DNA from: Rathayibacter sp. VKM Ac-2879
GTDB taxonomy: Bacteria; Actinomycetota; Actinomycetes; Actinomycetales; Microbacteriaceae
Direction: 5' to 3'
Length of the DNA stretch: 64,000 bases
Assembly (NCBI RefSeq): GCF_015351245.1
Contig: NZ_JADKSO010000001.1
Location: 248,001 to 312,000, forward strand
How positions within the stretch are numbered: the stretch's first letter is position 1; the number at the start of each line of letters is the position of its first letter. Positions 1 through 8,015 of the stretch are shown piece after piece. Made by a program: the position numbers and the translations under genes. The notes under the pieces were generated by a model, which ran no database searches, was not told where the DNA came from, and saw only the letters and a list, made by a program, of their open reading frames with translations.

Positions 1-25
1 GCGACCCTGTCACAAGGAGAAGACC

Positions 26-460
26 ATGACCACCGTCACCCCCACCAGCAGTGCCACCTCCGCCACGAACGGCACCGCCACCTCGGTAGGCAAGAACACC
101 GTCGCCGATGGCGTGGTCGAGAAGGTCGCCGGCATCGCGGCCCGCGAGGTTCCTGGCGTGCACGACCTCGGCGGCGGAGCGGCGCGCGCCCTCGGCGCCA
201 TCCGCAACGCGATCAACGCTCAGGATCGCGGCCAGGGCGTCTCGGTCGAGGTCGGCGAGAAGCAGGTTGCCGCGGACATCACGGTCGTCGCCGAGTACCC
301 CGTCGCGCTGCAGAAGCTCGCCGACAGCGTCCGCTCGGCCGTCTCCGACGCCATCTCGTCCGTCGTCGGCATGGAGGTCGCGGAGGTCAATGTGACCGTG
401 TCCGACGTGTACATCCCCTCGGACGACAATGACGAGGAGACCGAGAGCCGCGTCGAGTGA
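26..460 (+). CDS. Asp23/Gls24 family envelope stress response protein
   Basis: 144 residues. After a low-complexity Thr/Ser/Ala leader of about 25 residues comes a typical Asp23/Gls24 domain: VADGVVEKVAGIAAREVPGV followed by the amphipathic strand pattern around ADITVVAEYPVALQKLA and a C-terminal VTVSDVYI. Proteins of this family are cytoplasmic or membrane-associated and are linked to cell-envelope stress. An AAGGAG ribosome site lies at about 15-20, supporting the ATG at 26. The acidic C-terminus (DDNDEETE) is usual for the family. In actinobacteria such genes often occur in tandem, so further copies may lie upstream of the window; that is inference. Confidence 0.9.
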   Translation: MTTVTPTSSATSATNGTATSVGKNTVADGVVEKVAGIAAREVPGVHDLGGGAARALGAIRNAINAQDRGQGVSVEVGEKQVAADITVVAEYPVALQKLADSVRSAVSDAISSVVGMEVAEVNVTVSDVYIPSDDNDEETESRVE

Positions 461-497
461 TCGCCCGCGTCGTCGGCTGGCGCGTAGCGTCGTGGGA

Positions 498-1283
498 ATG
501 AGCCCCACCGAACTCCTCCGCGCTTACGACGAGCAACTGCGAACCGGTGCAGAGACCCCGAGCGCCGTCTCCGTGACCCGTGAGGGACCGCTGCGGTTGG
601 TGACCTTCGCGGGCGGTCGCGGATTCGTCACCTACCGCGACCTCGCGGAGGCGTCGGCCGACGACATCGCCGCCCTCGTCGCGGCCGCACGCGCGCACTT
701 CGAGGCAGCCCCGTCGATCCGATCGGTCGAGTGGAAGACCCGCGGCCACGACCGCGCGCCCGGCTTGCACGAGGCGCTGCTCGCACACGGCTTCGTTCCC
801 CGCGAGACCGAGTCGATCATGGTCGGGCCACTCTCAGCGCTCGTGCGCGACGCGCCGCTGCCGGAGGGCGCCCGGGTGCGACGCGTCGGCGAAGAGACGG
901 AGGTCCGGGCGATGAGCGCGATGGTCGACGCCGCCTTCGGGGAGGACGTCGACATCGCGCTCGCCGACGCGCTGCTCGCCCGCCTCGCGCGCGGTGACGG
1001 CATGGAGCTCTGGGTCGCCGAAGTCGACGGACGGATGGTGGCGGGCGGACGCCTCGAGCCCGTCGCCGGGAGCGACTTCGCGGGGATCTGGGGTGGCGCC
1101 ACTCTCCCCGACTACCGGGGCCGCGGACTGTACCGTGCGGTGACGACGGCGCGCGCGGCGTCGGCCCTCGAACTCGGCAAATCGCTCGTGCACAGCGACT
1201 CGACCGAGTACTCCCGACCGATTCTCGAACGCGCCGGGCTCACGCGGGTATCGACGACCACTCCGTACGTCTGGCGACGGTGA
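498..1283 (+). CDS. GNAT family N-acetyltransferase
   Basis: 261 residues from the ATG at 498; the frame is open back to 429, but the extra residues are Arg-rich and overlap the preceding gene. The C-terminal half is a GNAT fold: the acetyl-CoA pyrophosphate-binding motif appears as DYRGRGLYRAV, preceded by a beta-hairpin (ELWVAEVDGRMVAGG). The N-terminal half, about 110 residues, has no motif I recognise and may be a second degenerate GNAT repeat, as in other two-lobed acetyltransferases. It lies 37 bases after the Asp23 gene. The substrate cannot be predicted. Confidence 0.85.
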   Translation: MSPTELLRAYDEQLRTGAETPSAVSVTREGPLRLVTFAGGRGFVTYRDLAEASADDIAALVAAARAHFEAAPSIRSVEWKTRGHDRAPGLHEALLAHGFVPRETESIMVGPLSALVRDAPLPEGARVRRVGEETEVRAMSAMVDAAFGEDVDIALADALLARLARGDGMELWVAEVDGRMVAGGRLEPVAGSDFAGIWGGATLPDYRGRGLYRAVTTARAASALELGKSLVHSDSTEYSRPILERAGLTRVSTTTPYVWRR

Positions 1284-1373
1284 CGCGTGCCCCACGGAGG
1301 CGGGAGAGTGTCGCCCGCTGCGAAGCAGGGCAGCTGCAGGCCCCGGCCGGGTGGCGGCGTGCGCGCCGGCCCG

Positions 1374-2108
1374 TCAGGGGGTCGGCGGTACGACCTGGTA
1401 GCCGCCCTCGACGGCGCCGTCGGGCCGCAAGGTGATCTGGGTGTAGACGGGCGCGCCGTCCCGCTCCGCGGTGCCGCTCACCCGCAGCGGTTGCCCCGCG
1501 AAGAAGGCGTCGATCCCGGCGCAGCTCGCGGCGAGCGTGCCGTCCTGGTGCTCGAGGGCGAGACACACCGTGGTGCCGTCCGGCACGGTGACGAGGAGGC
1601 GGTCGTCCTGAGCCGTCATGAAGGCCGGGCTGTAGACGTCGGCGCCGCGCGAGATCAGCGTCAGTCCCTGGGGCAGATCGGTGGTGCGTTGCCAACCGTT
1701 GAGCAGGGCGGCGATGCGCGAGGCGGTCGTGCCCGTCGCCGAGGCGCTCGGCGTCGGCACGGCGATGTCGCGCCCGTCGCCGTCGGAGAACAGCGCGGAG
1801 GCGCCGAGACCGCCGAGCAGTGCGCCGAGCGCGAGCCCCGTGGCACCGATCGCGAGGACCCGCGGGCGCCGTCGACGTCGGATCGCGGCGGGCGGCTCGG
1901 CGGAGACGTCCGGCGCGGAGGCGAAGAGATCCTCCGGTGAGTCCAGGCCCGCCGCCGAAGGCGCCTCGGCGGTGTCCTCGGGCGCCGCGGTGTCCTCGAG
2001 CTCGTGCAACCGTCGCAGCGCCTCCCGACGCCCGGCGGGATCTCCATCGTCCGGGCGCGCGAAAGCCGCTCTCTCGAGATCCTTGCGCTCGTCGTCGTCG
2101 GCCTGCAC
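1374..2108 (-). CDS. Single-pass membrane protein of unknown function
   Basis: 244 residues if translation starts at the GTG at 2108; no ATG is better placed and no strong ribosome site is visible, so the start is uncertain. Layout: an acidic cytoplasmic N-terminus (QADDDERKDLERAAFARPDD), a basic stretch RRRRRPR, one transmembrane helix (LAIGATGLALGALLGGLGA), then an extracytoplasmic domain of about 140 residues with two cysteines (TVCLALE and AASCAGID) that could form a disulfide. It is divergent from the gene at 2274. I do not recognise the family; the acidic tail and single helix are a common layout in actinobacterial envelope proteins. Confidence 0.65.
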   Translation of the reverse strand: MQADDDERKDLERAAFARPDDGDPAGRREALRRLHELEDTAAPEDTAEAPSAAGLDSPEDLFASAPDVSAEPPAAIRRRRRPRVLAIGATGLALGALLGGLGASALFSDGDGRDIAVPTPSASATGTTASRIAALLNGWQRTTDLPQGLTLISRGADVYSPAFMTAQDDRLLVTVPDGTTVCLALEHQDGTLAASCAGIDAFFAGQPLRVSGTAERDGAPVYTQITLRPDGAVEGGYQVVPPTP

Positions 2109-2273
2109 GTCGCCAGTATGGCGGCAGCGGCGAGCGCCCACGACCGCAGTGGCCGCGTACGGAGGTCGACGGGGAACCTCGCTTGGCAGGGGGGCGCCTC
2201 CACCGCAAGGCCTGGAACCCGCTCTCCGGCCTTCGTACGGTGAGCCGACCGACTCGAGGAGCGACTGGCCGAC

Positions 2274-2537
2274 ATGATCCGCACCACTGTGACCATCGAG
2301 GGCAAGACCTACGGCCTCTCGCAGGGGACCGATGTCGATGAGCTCAAGCAGTCGGCTACGCGAGCGACCCAGGCCGGCGGTGGCCTCGTCGACTTCGTGA
2401 TCGTCGGCAACCGGCACGTCACCGTGCTGATCTCGACCGGGGTGCCGGTGATCTTCGAAGAGGTCGTGGTCGCCGACGACGATCGTGACACGGGCGATGT
2501 TCAGCATCCGTGGGACGACATCGACTATCTCGACTGA
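2274..2537 (+). CDS. Small conserved hypothetical protein
   Basis: 87 residues. A GAGGAG ribosome site is spaced normally before the ATG at 2274. It starts with a beta-strand pattern, IRTTVTIEGKTYGLSQGTDV, then a short helix and a hydrophobic hairpin (VDFVIVGNRHVTVLISTGVPVIF), and ends in an acidic tail, WDDIDYLD. It contains no cysteine and no signal or membrane segment, so it is probably cytoplasmic. No function can be assigned. Coding statistics (GC-rich third positions, a clean start) support a real gene. Confidence 0.7.
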   Translation: MIRTTVTIEGKTYGLSQGTDVDELKQSATRATQAGGGLVDFVIVGNRHVTVLISTGVPVIFEEVVVADDDRDTGDVQHPWDDIDYLD

Positions 2538-2607
2538 TCGCCGATCTCCGGCGGAGAGAGTACGTACGTTCTCTCCGTGAGGTTCCCGCCCGTCGGCCGC
2601 ACCGAGG

Positions 2608-2958
2608 TCACTCGCGTGCTGACAGGATGCAGAACTCGTTCCCTTCCGGGTCGCCGAGGACCACCCACGAGCGCTCCCCCTGGCCTACGTCGACGCGGGA
2701 TGCGCCCCTCGCGAGCAGGCGTGCCACCTCGGCCTCCTGGTCGTCGGGCACGAAGTCCAGGTGCAGTCGGTTCTTCGTGGTCTTGCGCTCCGGCACGTCG
2801 AGGAACAGCAGGCTCGGTCCGCGCCCCGAGGGGGCGAGCAGCTCGATCCCGTCCGCGTCCTCGTCGACGATGTCCCACCCGAGAGCCTCCTGCCACCAGT
2901 GGCCGAGGCGTCGGAAGTCCATGCAGTCGACGATGATCGCTTCGAGGCGGAGGCTCAT
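2608..2958 (-). CDS. VOC (glyoxalase-like) family protein
   Basis: 116 residues forming one vicinal-oxygen-chelate unit of two beta-alpha-beta-beta-beta modules. The first is LEAIIVDCMDFRRLGHWWQEALGW; the second starts with RLHLDFVPDDQEAEVARLL and ends in VVLGDPEGNEFCIL. The terminal DPEGNEFCIL motif is typical of the glyoxalase-6-like group found widely in actinobacteria. A metal site would use the His of LHLDF and the Glu of NEF. The reaction is unknown; relatives include resistance proteins and isomerases. It is transcribed toward the small gene ending at 2537. Confidence 0.85.
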   Translation of the reverse strand: MSLRLEAIIVDCMDFRRLGHWWQEALGWDIVDEDADGIELLAPSGRGPSLLFLDVPERKTTKNRLHLDFVPDDQEAEVARLLARGASRVDVGQGERSWVVLGDPEGNEFCILSARE

Positions 2959-3109
2959 GTCCCGACGCTAACGCTCGCGTGGCAGGAGGCGGAACCCCGC
3001 CACCGGTCGACGCGCCTGCCGAATCGGCACGGGAAGTGGCGTGATCCGCATCGGCGCGCGATCCTCGACGGGCATCCCGTCCACCCCCTGCGCCCCCTCG
3101 AGGAGTCCC

Positions 3110-3745
3110 ATGACCACCGCTCGCGAGCACTGGGAGGCCCGCTACTCCGACTCCGGCCGCGTCTGGTCGGGTCGCCCCAACGCCACTCTCGTCGACCTCG
3201 TGGGCGGGCTGACGCCCGGACGTGCGCTCGATCTCGGCGCAGGCGAGGGCGGCGACGTACTCTGGCTCGCCTCCCGCGGCTGGAGGGTCACCGGGCTCGA
3301 CCTCTCGGAGACGGCGCTCACGCGAGCGAGGGAGGCCGCTGCGAGGCAGGGCCTCGACGTCGCCCTCCGTTACGCCGATCTCGCGGGGGACTGGCCCGTC
3401 GCGGGAGACTTCGACCTCGTGACCGCGAGCTTCCTGCATTCGATGGTCGAGCTGCCGCGGATCGACATCCTCCGTCGCGCGGCCGAGCTCGTCGCTCCCG
3501 GAGGGCATCTCGCGATCGTCTCTCACGTCGCGCCTCCGCCCGGCGCCCGCGAACACCACCACGGAGCCTCCGAGGCGCCTCTCGAGTTGGCGTCGCCCGA
3601 GGAGGAACTCGCCGCCCTCGCCCTCGACGCCCGGTGGATCCCGCTCGTCGTCGAGACTCGGGAGCGGGTCGCTTCCGGTCCCGACGGACACGAGGTGCCG
3701 CTGCTCGACGGCGTGCTCCTCGTGCGGCGCTCCGCCACGGACTGA
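3110..3745 (+). CDS. Class I SAM-dependent methyltransferase
   Basis: 211 residues. The ATG at 3110 follows GAGGAG; upstream in-frame codons encode low-complexity sequence. Motif I is ALDLGAGEGGDVLWLASRGW (about residues 38-57), motif II follows as VTGLDLSETAL, and the post-I acid and motif region reads DFDLVTASFLHSM. This is the TehB/thiopurine methyltransferase-like group: the HWEARY start (residues 6-11) is characteristic. All motifs needed for S-adenosylmethionine binding are present, so the enzyme looks intact, unlike the shortened methyltransferase at 9398. The substrate is unknown. It converges, 7 bases apart, with the GAF-ANTAR gene. Confidence 0.88.
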   Translation: MTTAREHWEARYSDSGRVWSGRPNATLVDLVGGLTPGRALDLGAGEGGDVLWLASRGWRVTGLDLSETALTRAREAAARQGLDVALRYADLAGDWPVAGDFDLVTASFLHSMVELPRIDILRRAAELVAPGGHLAIVSHVAPPPGAREHHHGASEAPLELASPEEELAALALDARWIPLVVETRERVASGPDGHEVPLLDGVLLVRRSATD

Positions 3746-3752
3746 GCGGCGC

Positions 3753-4385
3753 TCACGCGCCTTTGCGCTCGAACGGGCCGCCTCCGACGTCGCGGACGCT
3801 GCGTCCCGCGCGGACGGCATGCCCGCGCAGCACGAGCAGTGCCTCCAGAGGGCTGAGTCCCGACGCCCGCGCCAGGAACGCGGCAGCTGACCACACCTTC
3901 CGGTCCGTGAGAAGGTGCTCGCTCCGCGCGACACGGATCTCGCCCTCTGCGGCGGCGGCGAGCACGGCGCGCGCGAGGAGCGTGGCGAGGTGCTCGGCGA
4001 GGTCGAGGTCGGGCGGATCGAGCGGTGTGCGGCTCGACAGGGTGACCGCGCCGATGTCGAGCGGCCCGTAGGAGACGGGCAGCGCCGTCAGCGCGCACAG
4101 ACCGTTCGCGAGGAGGGCGGGCGCGAGATGCGGCCACCGCGCCAACTGCTCCTCGGCGTCGAGCGGAGGGAGGACGGCGAGGTTGCCGAGGGAGGCGTCC
4201 CATGCCGGACCCTGCCTTGCTCGTGCCTGCGCGCGGTCGAGCACCGCGGCCGAACGGCTCGTCGCGGCCAGCGTCTCCACGGCGAAGGGAGCCGCGAGCG
4301 TGCACACCGCCGCCGCGTCGATCGGCAGCAGCTGAACGAAACGGGCCAGAGCGCCGAGGAGGTCGGTGCTCGTGCCGGAACCCAC
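3753..4385 (-). CDS. GAF and ANTAR domain-containing regulator
   Basis: 210 residues. The first 145 form a GAF-like sensor domain (ALARFVQLLPIDAAAVCTL ... ALPVSYGPLDIGAVTL ... LAEHLATLLARAVL). The last 55 are an ANTAR RNA-binding domain: LLTDRKVWSAAAFLARASGL, then the signature SPLEALLVLRGHAVRAGRSV. ANTAR proteins bind paired hairpins in nascent RNA and prevent termination. No histidine kinase or obvious target operon adjoins it, so the ligand and target are unknown. The N-terminal ANTAR helix is shorter than usual. Confidence 0.78.
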   Translation of the reverse strand: MGSGTSTDLLGALARFVQLLPIDAAAVCTLAAPFAVETLAATSRSAAVLDRAQARARQGPAWDASLGNLAVLPPLDAEEQLARWPHLAPALLANGLCALTALPVSYGPLDIGAVTLSSRTPLDPPDLDLAEHLATLLARAVLAAAAEGEIRVARSEHLLTDRKVWSAAAFLARASGLSPLEALLVLRGHAVRAGRSVRDVGGGPFERKGA

Positions 4386-4397
4386 GCGGGGTCTCCG

Positions 4398-4955
4398 TCA
4401 GCGAGCTTGAAGCGATCTCGTCTGGTCGTTCATGGTGTTCCCCACGTAGGAGGTGCTGCCGGCGAAGCCGAAGCTGTTGCCGCCGAAACCGGTGCTCGAG
4501 AAGATCTTCACGGTGCATCCGGAGTACGTCGCGAAGGAGCTGACGCGTCCATACCAGCTCGAGCCGATGTCGCTGACCGATTTGATCGTGCTGCCGTTAC
4601 ACGTCGACCCGCTCGACACCTCGTAGTAGGAGCCGCCGTAGTTCGAGTCGTCGTAGAGGCGTGTGACGACGTAGCTCGCGAGCACGGCGGCAGGGCCTCT
4701 CGCGGCGGTACTCGCCGGCCCTTCGATGACGACGACACCGGTCTCGTCGTAGACCTTCGCGTGCAGGTCCTCGTCGACCGGTGCGCAGATCTCGCGATCG
4801 AGCTCGATCATGAAGATGCAGTTCTCGGCGGAATCGTCGGCCGCGGCGGCGGGCGCGAGGGCGGTAGAGGGCACGAGGACCCCCGCAAGAAGGAGGAGCG
4901 TGGCGCCCACCCCGGCGGCGCGACGGCGCGCCACAAAGTCCCTGTTCGTGGACAT
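4398..4955 (-). CDS. Secreted beta/gamma-crystallin-like (peptidase inhibitor I36-type) protein
   Basis: 185 residues with a clear signal peptide: basic start, GVGATLLLLAGVLVPSTALA, and an Ala-rich cleavage region near residue 38. The C-terminal 85 residues hold two crystallin-type Greek-key motifs, YDDSNYGGSYYEV and FSSTGFGGNSFGF, with four cysteines overall (NC, EIC, TC, GC) suited to disulfides. This arrangement resembles the secreted I36/SMPI family of metalloprotease inhibitors and other microbial beta/gamma-crystallins; inhibition is not shown by sequence. The ATG at 4955 follows GGGGAGA. It is divergent from the ECF sigma gene, with a shared 149-bp upstream region. Confidence 0.8.
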   Translation of the reverse strand: MSTNRDFVARRRAAGVGATLLLLAGVLVPSTALAPAAAADDSAENCIFMIELDREICAPVDEDLHAKVYDETGVVVIEGPASTAARGPAAVLASYVVTRLYDDSNYGGSYYEVSSGSTCNGSTIKSVSDIGSSWYGRVSSFATYSGCTVKIFSSTGFGGNSFGFAGSTSYVGNTMNDQTRSLQAR

Positions 4956-5104
4956 GTTTCATCTCCCCAGATGAGTGCGCTCCCGCCTGATAGCGAGAGC
5001 GTGCTCAGCATGACGACGCCCGCAGACGAGTGTCAAGTGACGGGCGAATCCCGAGAGATCCGAGGAATGTTGAGACGATCGAGAGGGAGCGGACACCACG
5101 AGAC

Positions 5105-5752
5105 ATGGGCACTTCATCGGAGGCGATCTCGGCCGAGCAGGCCGCGGCTGCCTCCGGCGACGGCGACGCCGCCCTCGTCGCTCGTGCACGCCACGGTGAC
5201 CGTGGAGCCTTCGGCCGGCTCTACGACCGTCACGCCGCGACCACCTACCGTTACGCCCTCAGCATCGTCCGCGAGTCGAACGATGCCGAAGACGTCGTCC
5301 AGGACGTGTTCCTCACGACCTGGAGCCGCATCAAGGACGTCACCATCGTGGACGCCTCGGCCCTGCCGTGGCTGCTCACGACCGCGCGCTACACGTCCCT
5401 GAACCTCCTCCGCAGCAAGACGCGGGCGCGTAACCGCATCGTCGACGCCGACCCGTCGACGCACCCCGACCCCTCCGGCACGCCCGAGGACGAGGTGACC
5501 CGTCGCCTCCTGGTCGAGGCGATCGAGGAGGCGGTGGCCGAGCTCTCCGAGATCGACCGGGCGCTGTACTCGCTCTGCATCGAACAGGGCAGCAGCTATG
5601 CCGATGCCGCGCAGGCGCTCGGCGCCTCGCACGGAACGGTCCGCAACCGCCTCAGCCGGCTTCGTTCGTCGCTGCGCCGCACGCTCCGCCACGTCGAGAC
5701 GGGCCGCCCGTCGACGCAGCCGGGCGACACCTCCGAGAAGGAGAGCCGATGA
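5105..5752 (+). CDS. ECF-type RNA polymerase sigma factor
   Basis: 215 residues. Region 2 spans about residues 26-95: FGRLYDRHAATTYRYALSI and the helix DAEDVVQDVFLTTW, which binds core polymerase and the -10 element. Region 4 is near the end: ELSEIDRALYSLCIEQGSSY, then the helix-turn-helix QALGASHGTVRNRLSRLRSS. The ATG at 5105 is chosen because the open frame before it is Arg-rich. The stop overlaps the next gene by four bases (ATGA), so both are translationally coupled. Confidence 0.9.
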   Translation: MGTSSEAISAEQAAAASGDGDAALVARARHGDRGAFGRLYDRHAATTYRYALSIVRESNDAEDVVQDVFLTTWSRIKDVTIVDASALPWLLTTARYTSLNLLRSKTRARNRIVDADPSTHPDPSGTPEDEVTRRLLVEAIEEAVAELSEIDRALYSLCIEQGSSYADAAQALGASHGTVRNRLSRLRSSLRRTLRHVETGRPSTQPGDTSEKESR

Positions 5753-6255
5753 GCATCGATATCGGTCCCACCCCCGAGCAGTTGACCCGGATGCGCTCCG
5801 CCATCCTCTCCGACATCGCCGCCCGCAGCCGTGCCACACGCAAGCGCTTCGGGATCATCGGAGTCGTGTTGGTCGTCGCGCTCGGCACGAGCGCCGCGGC
5901 GATCGCGGTCGCACGGGCGAGCGTCGACCAGGCGAACACGAGCTTCGACTGCTACTCGGTCGCCGACCTCGGCGCCGATCACGGCACCACCGCCCTGGTC
6001 GACGACGATCGCGACGGATTCACCCTCCTCCCGCTCTCTGCGCGCGTCGCTGCGGCGCGTGCAGCGTGCGAGCGGAGCTGGAGCGCCGTCCCCGACGGCG
6101 CGCCTTCGGGCCTCGGACCGATCCAGGTCGAGAACCCGACCGTCTGCCTCCTGCCGGATGGCAGGCTCGGCGTCCTGCCCAATGCGCAGGACGTCGCCAC
6201 CGATTCGTTCTGCGAGAGCCTCGGCGCGAGCGCTCCCGCAGAACCCTCCGACTGA
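5749..6255 (+). CDS. Single-pass membrane protein coupled to the ECF sigma factor
   Basis: 168 residues. A short cytoplasmic N-terminus (MSIDIGPTPEQLTRMRSAIL) is followed by a helix (FGIIGVVLVVALGTSAAAIAV, about 34-55) and an external domain with four cysteines (FDCYSV, RAACERS, TVCLLP, SFCESL). The four-base ATGA overlap with the sigma gene suggests a partner, most simply an anti-sigma factor or sigma-linked sensor. It lacks the His-x3-Cys-x2-Cys motif of zinc anti-sigma domains; its cytoplasmic part is only about 33 residues. The role is therefore inferred from context. Confidence 0.75.
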   Translation: MSIDIGPTPEQLTRMRSAILSDIAARSRATRKRFGIIGVVLVVALGTSAAAIAVARASVDQANTSFDCYSVADLGADHGTTALVDDDRDGFTLLPLSARVAAARAACERSWSAVPDGAPSGLGPIQVENPTVCLLPDGRLGVLPNAQDVATDSFCESLGASAPAEPSD

Positions 6256-6313
6256 TCTGGCGAGGGTGAGCCGTCTGGGGAACGACGGCACACCCGCTTA
6301 TGGGGAAAAGGGA

Positions 6314-6364
6314 CGGCACCCGTCGCGTTTGGGCTCTGGGGAGAGTGACCCGCGACGGGTGCCG
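6314..6364. terminator. Perfect 14-bp inverted repeat between convergent genes
   Basis: CGGCACCCGTCGCG at 6314-6327 is perfectly complementary to 6351-6364, with a 23-base spacer. It lies between the sigma-operon stop (6255) and the stop of the minus-strand AraC gene (6532). There is no T-tract, so it may stop transcription poorly or be a protein-binding palindrome. The rest of 6256-6531 shows nothing else recognisable. Confidence 0.5.
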
Positions 6365-6531
6365 GACCACCGGCCTCGTGTATCAGCACGGATGAACAGC
6401 CGGGGGCTCGTCCAGCGTCCCACGGACGGGTGACGGAACCCAAGGTCTGACCGTAGCTTCCGCCGACGCCCCGCTCGTCCTCGTCGACGAGCACCGCCAT
6501 CGACACGGGCGCGGCCTGGGGGAGTGAGAGG

Positions 6532-7425
6532 TCAGCCCAGGCGCGAGACGGGGGTGGCTTCGAGGTGGCGCAGGTCTCGCTGGAGGCGCTGCGAGCGCAC
6601 GTAGCCGCTCAAGGCGTGCTCGCGAGCGGGCGGGACCTCGCTGCCGCCGAGCAGTGCCCGTGCCGTCGTGAGGCGGGCGCGGCGGATCTCGTCGAAGACG
6701 GTCGTGCCGTTCTTGGCGAAGGTGCGCTGGAGGGTGCGCTTGGGCACGCCCAGGCGTTCGCAGATCTCTTGCACCGAGAGGCGAGAATCGGCCGACATCG
6801 CGGCGATCAGTGCCAGCGCGCGGGTGTAGACGTCTTCGGCCGTGTCGCGCGGAAGCGAGGTGGCGAGCACCGCGCCGGCCAGTTGCTCGACCGCGGCGCG
6901 CACGAGGGGGAACGCGGCCGAGTCGGCGTCGAGCGGGGAGCTGAACGTGGCGTTGACGGTCGAAAGCAGGATGCCGCGACTGGCGGCGTCGGCGCCGGTC
7001 ACGACCGCGCCGCCGTCGTCCGCCTCGAGGAGGCCGAGGAGCGGGCGCTCGAGGGCGATCTCGGTGCGTGCGCTCGGGGTGTCGGTGACGAGAGTGAAGG
7101 CGGAGTCGCCGCGCAGGAAGGCGATCTCGCCGGGCGACACCTGCACCTCGACCGCGGAGGGGTCGTCGGGCTGCACGGTGAGGGTGCCCTCGAGGGGGAT
7201 GAGCAGCCGGATGCCGCCGCACCGCGCATCGCGGTGGAGTCGGGCGGGAGTGTGCCAGATACGGAGGACGTCGACCCCGTCGCTGCTGAGCGTGTCCGCG
7301 ACGATGCGGAACGCCCCCGCGGGACGGGCGTCGAGCCCGCTCGTCGCCAGCCATGTGGCGGCGGCGGCGTCTCGGCGTGAGACGCCTCGGTCGACGATCG
7401 GGCGGCTGGAGTCGGCGATTCCCAT
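6532..7425 (-). CDS. AraC family transcriptional regulator
   Basis: 297 residues. The N-terminal part is a cupin-like ligand domain (strands around LLIPLEGTLTVQ and VSPGEIAFLRGDSAFTLVT). The C-terminal 95 residues contain the AraC DNA-binding domain: LSVQEICERLGVPKRTLQRT is the first helix-turn-helix, followed by a region ending SGYVRSQRLQRDLRH that is less canonical for the second. The ATG at 7425 shares one base with the stop of the preceding gene (TGATG), so it is the third cistron of a translationally coupled set starting at 8590. The effector is unknown. Confidence 0.82.
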   Translation of the reverse strand: MGIADSSRPIVDRGVSRRDAAAATWLATSGLDARPAGAFRIVADTLSSDGVDVLRIWHTPARLHRDARCGGIRLLIPLEGTLTVQPDDPSAVEVQVSPGEIAFLRGDSAFTLVTDTPSARTEIALERPLLGLLEADDGGAVVTGADAASRGILLSTVNATFSSPLDADSAAFPLVRAAVEQLAGAVLATSLPRDTAEDVYTRALALIAAMSADSRLSVQEICERLGVPKRTLQRTFAKNGTTVFDEIRRARLTTARALLGGSEVPPAREHALSGYVRSQRLQRDLRHLEATPVSRLG

Positions 7426-8015
7426 CACGGTGAGGTCCTGTCTACGAGAGCGGCCTTCGGGTGCCGCGGTGTTTCTAGAGTGGCGGATCGCGCCCCAGGA
7501 TGAGAAGTCTTCAGTCCGGATCCTCCGTCGATCAGCGCCAATCGGCCAGGATGCAGGGGCGCGATCGACGGGGTGAACCGCACGAGCGGCATGCGCCTGT
7601 CGACGCGGTGGGAGTCGATCCACACCTCGAGTCCCGCCTCGTCGTCGAAGGGGAGGCCGTCGGCGGTCGTGCCCCGCAGGGCCACCGAGTGGCGCAGCAA
7701 CCGCGGCCTGCGCAGGCGGGCCGCGGTGTGGTGCGCGACGACGACGAATCCGGCTCCCGGCCCGACGCGTTCAGCGCGGCCGACGACCGTCACCGGCTCC
7801 TCGTCGTAGTCGAGCTCGGTCCCGCTGCCGTCCGTGAAGGACCCGCGGCACAGCACGAGGTCATGCAGCGGTCGACTCCCGGTGTTGTGGAACTGCATCC
7901 AGAACGTGATCACGGCGGCGTCGCGCACGAAGCGGCGGCCCGAGAGGAGCGGTGCCGCTGTGCCGTCGAGCACGAGGCGCGAGCGGAGGGCGACGGGCGT
8001 CCCGTGCGCTCTCAT
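7425..8015 (-). CDS. Conserved hypothetical protein, middle gene of a three-gene operon
   Basis: 196 residues from the ATG at 8015, which overlaps the upstream stop by four bases. It appears soluble and beta-rich, with strands such as VITFWMQFHNTGSRPLHDL, TVVGRAERVGPGAGFVVVAH and FDDEAGLEVWID. There is no signal peptide or membrane helix. The HNTGSRPLHDL stretch looks like an immunoglobulin-like or DUF11-like strand pair, but I cannot name the family. The gene is embedded between a membrane protein and an AraC regulator by stop-start overlaps on both sides, so its function is probably tied to theirs. Confidence 0.65.
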   Translation of the reverse strand: MRAHGTPVALRSRLVLDGTAAPLLSGRRFVRDAAVITFWMQFHNTGSRPLHDLVLCRGSFTDGSGTELDYDEEPVTVVGRAERVGPGAGFVVVAHHTAARLRRPRLLRHSVALRGTTADGLPFDDEAGLEVWIDSHRVDRRMPLVRFTPSIAPLHPGRLALIDGGSGLKTSHPGARSATLETPRHPKAALVDRTSP

